From positions 1-27,212 of the forward strand of contig JAZDNJ010000043.1 of NCBI GenBank assembly GCA_043800105.1: a stretch of DNA of 27,212 nucleotides, in the 5' to 3' direction. Origin of the DNA: JAFGTE01 sp043800105 (lineage in GTDB: Bacteria > Patescibacteriota > Gracilibacteria > UM-FILTER-43-11). Shown here one piece after another: positions 8,301-17,300 of this stretch. The position numbers and the translations under genes are program-made. The notes beneath the pieces are model-generated. The model saw only the letters and a program-made list of their open reading frames with translations, made no database searches and was not told where the DNA came from. Positions within the stretch are counted from its first letter, which is position 1. Every line of letters begins with the position of its first letter.

Positions 8301-11300
8301 GCAAAATAATTTTGGTGTCAGCCAGCTGGTTATTCTGTTTGTTCGCGTCATAGCCGCTAATGGTACGTTCGAGTTCAATGCCGTAACCATATAGGTCGGG
8401 GTGGGCGGTGGGGGTCCATGTAAAGGTGGAGGCGCCGTTTTCGGTGAAGGTAGTCTGCAGCATGTTTACAGCTTCTTTCGGTTCTTCCGTTATCCGGAGA
8501 TCTTTGGTTATTTCATCGAAACTGAAACGCCTTGGATTGGAGCTATCGGTATTTTTATCACTGTCAGACAGGATCAGGTCCCGCTTCAGGTAAAGTCCTG
8601 TGCCGTCGCTGTAAATCAGATTTCCGTTTGGCATGAACAGGGTCTCGGAACTGCTGCGGAAATCAATATGCGGAATTACCGGTACAGGGCTTTCGGTAAT
8701 AGGATCCGGCAGGCAAAGGGCGGCTCCGCAGCGCTTGCTCAGCCCCGCGACGGGGGGAGCTTCCTGAGTGCCTCCCTGTCCTGTTGTTCTTGCAACCTGC
8801 TTCTGCAGTTCCATAAGTTCTTTGCTCACCGGGTTCTCATTACTTTGGTCAATTTCCACGGGCGGCAGAGCGTTGGTGAAGACTTTTGCCTCGTTATCTT
8901 CCGGGGTGATTTTTACGTCAGCCAGTTCATAAGGCGAAAAGTTATAGGGCGCGACTCCGGCTATGGCGTTGAGATCTTTCACATGCTTCAGGCCTTCGGC
9001 TTCGGCCAGTAGCTGGTCGCTCTGTTTGATCAGCTGTTCTTCCATCATCTTCAGTTTGTCGGCTGTGGTTTCGCGGGGAGTAGGCAGGTAATCGACCACG
9101 TCAAATTGTTTTTTCAGCACTGTGTAATCCACAGGAGCTCTTTCGTTCACTTTTTTGATTTCTTCGGTAATCTGAGTGAGCAGTGATTTGATTTCCTGAC
9201 CCTGTGGCGTTGCAAGAATTTGTCTGGCGTATTCTTCTTCGGAAATCTGCGGTGTCAGAGTCTGTGGCGTTTGCGCGGTCAGCTTGTTTTCTTTGGATAT
9301 CGCAGGATTCAGTACAGCGCTGGCCTCGTTACTGCCGAAGTATTTTTGCTTGTTTTCTTTGCAGTCGTCCCAATGTCGCAGGCACGCGTACAGTCTTTGT
9401 AATACTGTGGGTCCCTGGCTTTCGGCCAAATGCAGTGTTTCGGATATCAGATTAAGCACCAGCTGTAGGTCATCACCAAAATCACCTTCACTGGCGTATT
9501 CCAAAATGGGAATAGCGGGTATCAGATAATTCATGCCCTGGATCCAGTCCTTGTTTTCGTCAAACCACTTCTGAATATCCTGCGCGGCCTGACCACTCCA
9601 TTTGTTGATCGTTTCGTTGGCCTTTCGGATGGCTTTGTAGTAATCTTCGTAACTAAATTCGATTCCGTTTTCGTCGGCAAATTCCTGCCATTTAGTTTCT
9701 CTGTCTCTCATCCATTCATCCGCTTCTTTTAAAGGGTCGCCCACGTTTTTATCGAGCCAGCCCTGCACGTATTCGTCAAAGGCCGCCTCGAAGTCGGCGG
9801 CAACTTTAGCCATGGCGGCTTCCGCTTCATCAAGTTTTTCCTGAATCTTTTTTTCCATGATATCCATGTAATCGGCATAAGCCTTGTTCATGGCGTCAGG
9901 AATTGCCTTTACCCATTTATTCCAGGTTTCAGAGGTTGCTTCCAAAGGTTTAGAGATAATGTTCAGTCTCAGACCCAGATAGATAATTGTTTCAATCCGA
10001 ATTTCGTTAAAGCCCAGATCAAACAGGGCAATATTAGGCAACTGAATCTTCAGGAGGTCCAGCGGAATCAGATAGGCGGACCGGTTGGTCAATAGTCTGA
10101 TCTGATCACCGAGCATCCTTTCGGGGATCGGCGCGAAGGATTTTTTTATAATGCACCAGATCTGCAGAATTTTTTCGATAATTGGAATGATAAGTTCAAA
10201 AACTATGCCAATGTCCGGCAGTTTTGGCGGGGCCGGCAAGGTCGGCAGATCAATTGTCGGTAAAGGCGGCAGTTCCGGTAAGTCGGGTAAATCCGGCAGT
10301 TTTGGCAAAATCGGTAAAGGCGGCAAGGTTAGTAAAAGGCTTATATTCGGAAAATCGGGCAGCCTGATGTAAGGAAGCGGCGGAAGCGGAATCGGTTTCG
10401 GCCTAAGTTTCAGAATGGGCAATTCGATATTGATTGCCGCGTCCAGATTTGACAGATCAAAAACAATATCCGGAATCTTGGGAAACACTATTATCGGAAT
10501 ATCGGGCAGAATCAGGCCAAGAAGCATCCACCAGCCAAAATTAGCCCAGCGTTCGTTCGTGCAAATGTCGCAATTCGCGTCAAAGTCTATAAACAGGTCA
10601 AACAGATCTTTGATGTGTTTGATGATTTCGACAATGGTCAGAATAAGTTCGGCCCACGAAACTATTTGCTGTTGGATCGTGGCCATCCAGCCCCCTATCA
10701 TCTGCGCGATCACATTCAGATAGCATGCGACCGATCTTATATAATCGGCCAACTGTTGTTTGAATTTCACCAGTTGTTTGGGGAAGTTCAGATAAGACTG
10801 AAGTACCTCAATGTTTTGTTTGACACTATTGATTAATGGATCAAAATTTACGCCGAACATTTCAGCCAATTTTGAACCCGCGCAACTGGCACTGTTTTTG
10901 GCGAAACTGGCGGCATCGGTGGCGTCCGGCTGTTCAGAGCATGTTAATGCTTCCCACTTGTCCTTCACGCGGTCGTATTCGCGTTCGTAGTAAATCACCC
11001 AATCCTGAGCCTGCATGATCCATGCCTGAATCTCGGCGGCGGAAAGCCATGGAATGTCAAACTGAATCGGTTTTTCGGTCAGTTTCACCAAAGGCAGGGT
11101 GCTGGCCACGTCGTACAGGCCTTCCAGGGCGTTCAGGTTGTAAATCGAGGCCTGGGTTTCCACGGCGTTCATGTATTTGAGGGCATTGGAACCGCTAAGG
11201 TCGTCAAGGGCGCCACGGGTGCTGGGGCCTAAATTACTGATGACTTCTTTGGCTGTTTTCTCTTTTTCCGGCGGCAGGTTTTGTTCCCCGATTTTACCGA

Positions 11301-14300
11301 TGGCTTTCGCCGTGGCGTCAAAAGAACCTGACATAGTGTTTTTCCAGGCCTCAAAACTTTTTTCCGTTTTCTGCCAGTCCAGTGTGAAGAGGGATTTGAT
11401 ATCCGGCAAATAAATACTGAAAGTGGGCAAGGTCAGCAGTTTGTTTTTTATTTCCAGCGTCTGCCGGTCAACCCAGCTTGAAATAATGCTGCCTATGGAA
11501 TCAAAAGACGGAATATGGATGTTCGAAAAGCTTTTGGCGGGTGGACTGAACTTCATCGAATTGCCAAGATTCACCGCCAGACTTATTTCCAGTCCGCCCG
11601 CGCCCTGTTCAGGTCCTTCCTGCTCGATTCCAATAGGCAGGTTGGGGTTGTTGTTGATGTCATTAATGGCTGAATTGATTTTGCTGATCGCCGAATTGAT
11701 GGCATCCATGATCGGACCGATTATGTCATCACGGATGAAAGAACAAAGGCCTCCGTACATTTCATCCACAGGCAGGGCCGTTACCATGCAGTTGCCCACT
11801 GGCGGCGGATAAGGAATAGGCCACACAGGCGGAGGCACGGTGGGGGAAATCGGATAAGGCCCCCAGCACACGGCCAGTCCTATTCCTCCTGTCATGGTAG
11901 GCGAAAGGTAAAGCCGGAATTGCGACATAATGGGCCCCGGAATTTCGGTCATGCCGATAACGGACGGTATGCCAAATCCTGAAACAGTCGGCATGGGGCC
12001 CACAGGCGTGGGAAGTGTTGTGGGAAATGCCAGGGCCGGCAACGGAAAGTAAGGCGGTACCAAAATGGCCAGATTAAAAGGCATCGGAAAACAGCCGCCG
12101 CCTATACAGGAGAAATCCGCAATGGCTGAAGCGATGTCATCCAGTGTGTTCTCAAAGCACGAAACTCCTTCAGATAAATTTTCCGCATCTTCATAGCAAT
12201 CGTTGTTACCTGTAGCCTTATCAAGGGCGGCACCGACGGCGGCTCCTAATTTAGGTTCGGGCGGAGGATTGTCCTGATTGAAATTCCCTTCTTCATAAAC
12301 CTTCATCTGCTTCATCATGGCGCCAAAATCATTCAGGGCGGCGCTGCTTTCGGGCGGCTTTGGATTGTTGCTTTCGGTCGTTTTGTAGCTTCGCGGCCCG
12401 GTGCTGTAGTGCAAAAGAAGTTTGCCGGTGGTGTTGTAAGGCGGTGATACCGCAATGTCCAGATATTCATCAATGATAGAAGCAGGATTTGTCAGATTTT
12501 CGTTGGGTTCGCTGATTTTCTGGATGAGCATATCCGCGGCTGGCGTGTGGGCGACAAAAACATCGTAGGTCAAAACAGTTTTCTGACCTGCCTTTAGGTC
12601 CAGTCCGCTCAGGAACAATTTTATGCCGTTTTTTTGTGTTTTTAGGCCGTCACAGCCGCCCGGCACACAACTAACACTGTCCGGCAGAAATGTTAGCGAA
12701 TCCGGCACGGTGTCAGCGATTACGACACCATTCAGATTAATGCTTGAATTAATTTCAATGGTGTAGGTCAGCGTTTCTTCCAGATCCACATTCTTCGAGT
12801 CGGGGCGATCTTTATTGGCCACTTTTTTGATCACATTCAACCCGCCAATGGATTCAATTGGTGCGAAATAAGTTTCTATTTCATCGCCTTCCGGCCAGGG
12901 CAGTTTGGGAACTGCTTCGCTATTCTTTATAGCGGCTACTGGGTCTTCGGCGGCGGCTTTTTGTGCTTCATAGCCTTTGTTTACAAAAGCCAGTGCCGCG
13001 CTTTCGTTAACTGAACCGCCTATTTCATAGCCTTCCAGGGGCGGTTTGTTTGCCGCCGGAACCACGTCTTTTCCGGGCAAACCGGGCTCCGGAATGCCGC
13101 TGTAACGGATATCCAGGTCAGTATTCAGGTTATCTCCCAGCTTCAGGCTGTATCCGTAGTTGGCAATCCATTTTCCGTTTTCCGGGAATTTGCCTTTGGC
13201 GGGATCGTAATAAAAAATATAAATATCACCCCGGCTGTCCAGAATAACCAGATCACCGTATCCATCATGATCCATATCCGCCTTCAGGAGTTTGTACATC
13301 TTTTTGCCTATGTTTACCTTCTGGTCACTGCGGGTGATGATTTCTTTATCGTTGTGCAAAATAGCCAGCCTGCCTTCATCGGTGGCCACCAGCAGGTCAT
13401 CGTAATTATCTTTTTTAAAATCAAAGGCTTCCAGCGCCACGCCGCCGTCCACCAAAAAAGCAATATTTCCTTTGTCTTTGTAAGATGGTTCTGTCGGGCC
13501 GCCCTCAAGCAGTCTGATCCGTCCGTCTTCGGTTAAAAGAGCCACATCCTGATAATCGTCGTTGTTAAAGTTAAAATGATCGATGGAAACAATCTGTTTG
13601 CTTTCGGCATCCTCATAAATCTGCTGACCCGTGGCGCTGTTGTAGTTCAGGCTGGAAGTACTTTTGGTTTTGAGCCGGATCGTCGGGTCGCCCAACAAAA
13701 TCGCGTTTGCGGGCATGTTGAATTTTACCGCGTCTCCTATGTTTGTTCCGCTGGCAAACAAAGACAGGTATTTTTGCTGATTTTCAAAGCCGTAAAACTC
13801 CGCTCGGGCAGATTCCGGTACCTCGGCATCCTGAGCGTAAAAAACCAGTCCGGTTGGGTCATTGGTGCTTTTGCCTCCGTACAGGGTGCTCCATTTCAGA
13901 TGGGGGGCGATTTCTTCAAAATCTTCCGCCAGAAGTTTTTCCGGCTTAAAATTCATAATCAGTCTGGCCGGAGTAACAAGTCCATCAGTCAGTTTGAGTT
14001 CGATGGCGCTGAATTCAGGCTGGGGTTCATAGAGCCATTTAAAATTACTATTCACTATCTGTACTTTGTCGGGCTGAATGGCAGCGATAGTTTCATTCAG
14101 ATAATTCCTTATTTCAAAGCCTTTGTCCGATTTGATCGCCGCGTAATCCGCGTCCGGAACTTCCAGATACATTTTGCCTTGTTCAGGTATTTTATCTTCC
14201 AGCTTTTCAACCGTGTCAAAATTCATGACCGTCTTTTTGCTAACCAGAGTCTGCATCGTTTTTTTATCGAATGCCTGAAGCAGCAAATTAGTTTCGGGAA

Positions 14301-17300
14301 ATTCCACAAAGACTTCCTGATTTAATCCGGTGGTGGTAATCAGGTGGTTTGGCGCGATGCTCAAAGTTGGTTCGGGAACAGGCGCGCTCAGGAATGAGTA
14401 AACTGCTTCCGTTTTTCCGCTGAACAAATTTACTCCGCCAAAGTAATCTTCCTGCGTGAAATCTCCCGCCGGAAAACCTACGAAGGAAGCAAAAAGGTTC
14501 TGAGGATAGGTTTCCTTCCAGTTTTCCGAGTCAACCCGTGCCAGCAACGGAAGGCTGATTTGACCACTTTTAAGATCCTTGTGTTCGGCGATCAAAGTAA
14601 TGTCGGCGGTTTCTTTGCCCGCTTTGATTTTTACCGTTCCCACGCCTTTCACCATATTCACGTTGGAGCTGGTCAGGGTAGCGAATTCTTTCGATTTGTC
14701 GCTCAGCCGGACGCTGATGGTTTTGTTAAAGTCTTCACTTGGGAACCCGTAACCGTCCGCCGCGATCACTTGCAGCTCGGCTTCGGTGCCGATGGGAATG
14801 TAAGGGGCGGCGTTAAGCAGAATTTTGGCGGCGGCGGCTGTTTTGGGGTGAATCATAAAAGGATCACCGACAATGTAAGTGTCTTTGCTGATCAGCGGAA
14901 TTTCTTTTTTGCCGGGTGTGGGCATGAACTTAATCTCGCCTCTGCCGTTTGCCAGTTTTAGTTTTCCGCCATTTTCAAATCCGCCGTCAGCCGGTTTTTC
15001 GGGGGCCAGCTGGATTTCGTCGTTTATGTTAACGATGTTACTGCCGCTGGGGTTTTTCAGGGTTGCGGAAACAGTGAACTCGGAACGGCCCGCATTCATT
15101 GCTTCTTTGGCGCTCCAATCGATATTGATTTTGTCGAAAACATCGATATCAAAAGTGCGTTTTGGCAGGTTGCCCATCGTGATAGTCAGCGTGGTGGAGC
15201 CGGTTTTTTTAGCGGTGAAATCCACGCTTCGCTCACCCGTGAAAATGTAAACGTCGTTAGCCGAAAATTCTCCAATGTCCGGATCAGCCAATTCAAAATG
15301 AACGGGAGTATCGATATATCCCAGTACGGGTTTGCCTTCTTTGTTCAGGGCCGAAATGGTGATGGACGTTTTTTGTTCCGGGGTGAGACTTTTTCGTTTC
15401 ATTTGCGCATCAAAACTGGCGGCACTGGCCAGAATATCGTCAAAAATATCCTCCGCAGGTTTTTCCTCTTCGGGCGGAATTGGCGCGGCGGAACAGGAAT
15501 TGTCCAGTTTAAACAGTTTCGCGGCCGGCAGAATTTCTTCATTTATCCAGCACTGAAGGGCTTCAAACCACTCCCAGATTTCCACTCCGCTGGGATCGCC
15601 GCAAATATAGTGACCTTCTTCTTTCGGCGCCTCTCCTTCTCCGCCTCCTGCTCCCGCTCCCTCTCCCGCGGCTCCCGCTCCCTCTCCCGCCTCTTCTTCG
15701 CCCGCGGTCGGCGCCTGGGCCAGCATGGCCCTGTTTAGCCCAAACTGGTACCCGTGAGCGTCGCCATCAGCCACAATGTGAAGCACCTCATATCCTTCCG
15801 GCTTGTTTTGCGGTGATTTTTTTGGGTTGTAAGGAGGGGTTGGCATAAAGCTGTCCCGGTCCAGGTATTTTGGAATAATGTCAGCAAGTTTCTGATCGAT
15901 GCTCTGTGACTTCCAGATGATAGGTTCGAGCATATCGGAATTACTGACGAAAAAATCTTCAAAAAGACTGTCCTGAGTATCTGTTTTTGAATCAAGCTCC
16001 TGCTGTTTCTGAGTCATTTTTTTAAGCAGGTCGTTGGTGATTTCGTCCGGATTATTCCCCGTAATTCTGAAAAGGTTCAGATATTCAAAGGTCTGTTTTA
16101 TTCCGCTGACGGCGTAAGATATATACCGGATTCCGTCGGCCGGCGTGCTTGGCGTGGTGATCTGAGGAACTTTAATCGATCCGGTAGCCGGATTGAAACT
16201 TGGCTCCCCGATATGTTTGATGGCCTTGACTGTTTCATTGGTTGGTTCCACATGCGCGGAAAGCGTGTCGATGGGTTTTGTTTGAATACTGACGTTCACC
16301 TTGATTTCAATTCCCGGCAGTGGGTCATAAGAAAGACTCTGGCCGCCGGCAATCAGTTTCTGCACAACGTAAGAACCCTTTGTTATCGGGTCGGCTCCGG
16401 GGTTGTTGCCTGAAAGTTTGGCGTATGCTTCATCGATTACTTCGGTGAGCGTGGTATTGAAGGTAAGAGGCACAATCAGCCCGCTGGCCGCTTCCGCGTA
16501 GTACTGCAAAAAGTTAGGCAACTTAAAAGTCATTCTCTGCACATCGCATCGGCTGGCCAGATTAGCATCTTCGTTTGAGGGCATTTCGATGGAACCCAGG
16601 ATGTCAAAAATAGAAGACTGAGCCAGTTCCGGCACGCACTTATGCGGTCCGTTGCCCGTTTCCGAAATCGAGATGCTGTTATTAAAAACACAGCCCCCGT
16701 ATTTCTTGTAAGTGTCAGTTTCTTCAAGCACCCATTCATCGTCATCTTCCGGTGGTTTAATCAGGGTGGCCGGGTCATACATACGATTAGCCTTAACCAG
16801 AACAGAATTATTCTCTAATACTGACTGCCCCTCCTGCCTTTGCTGGCCTACCTGAATTCCGCATTGCTGAGAAAACAATATGTCGCTGGCACGCTGGCCA
16901 TCGAAATAACCAAGAAAATCAAATGTATTGCTGTCGACTTCAATGCCCAGAATGCTCATCTTAACTGTAAGTTTCGCGTTGGTAACTATATTTTCCTGTC
17001 TGTCGGCAAGGTTCAGATTGTTTTTAATGAATGTATCAGTTTCCTTCTCGAGCAGCAGCTGTTTTCGTTTGATCTGGTTCTTTCCGTATTCATCTCTCAT
17101 GGTGATCAGGGATTCCGGTGAATCCACTTCTCCCGGCGTCCAGCGGCCGGTTTTTGTTATGGTTTCATTTATTCCGCTTCTGTAAATCTTCAGGGCTTCC
17201 GCGAAGTTGTAGGCGTATTTCTTGAAAATATTTTCCGTGTGCACGTCATACATGGAATTGATGGCGTTGTCGTCAATAACCGGAGTGTCAGGACTGCCCA

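Noticed and set aside
13576..14325. A 249-codon + strand open frame inside the giant gene
   Set aside because: It is antisense to the continuous 12.8-kb coding frame, with low-complexity Phe/Gln/Arg-rich content typical of antisense shadows.
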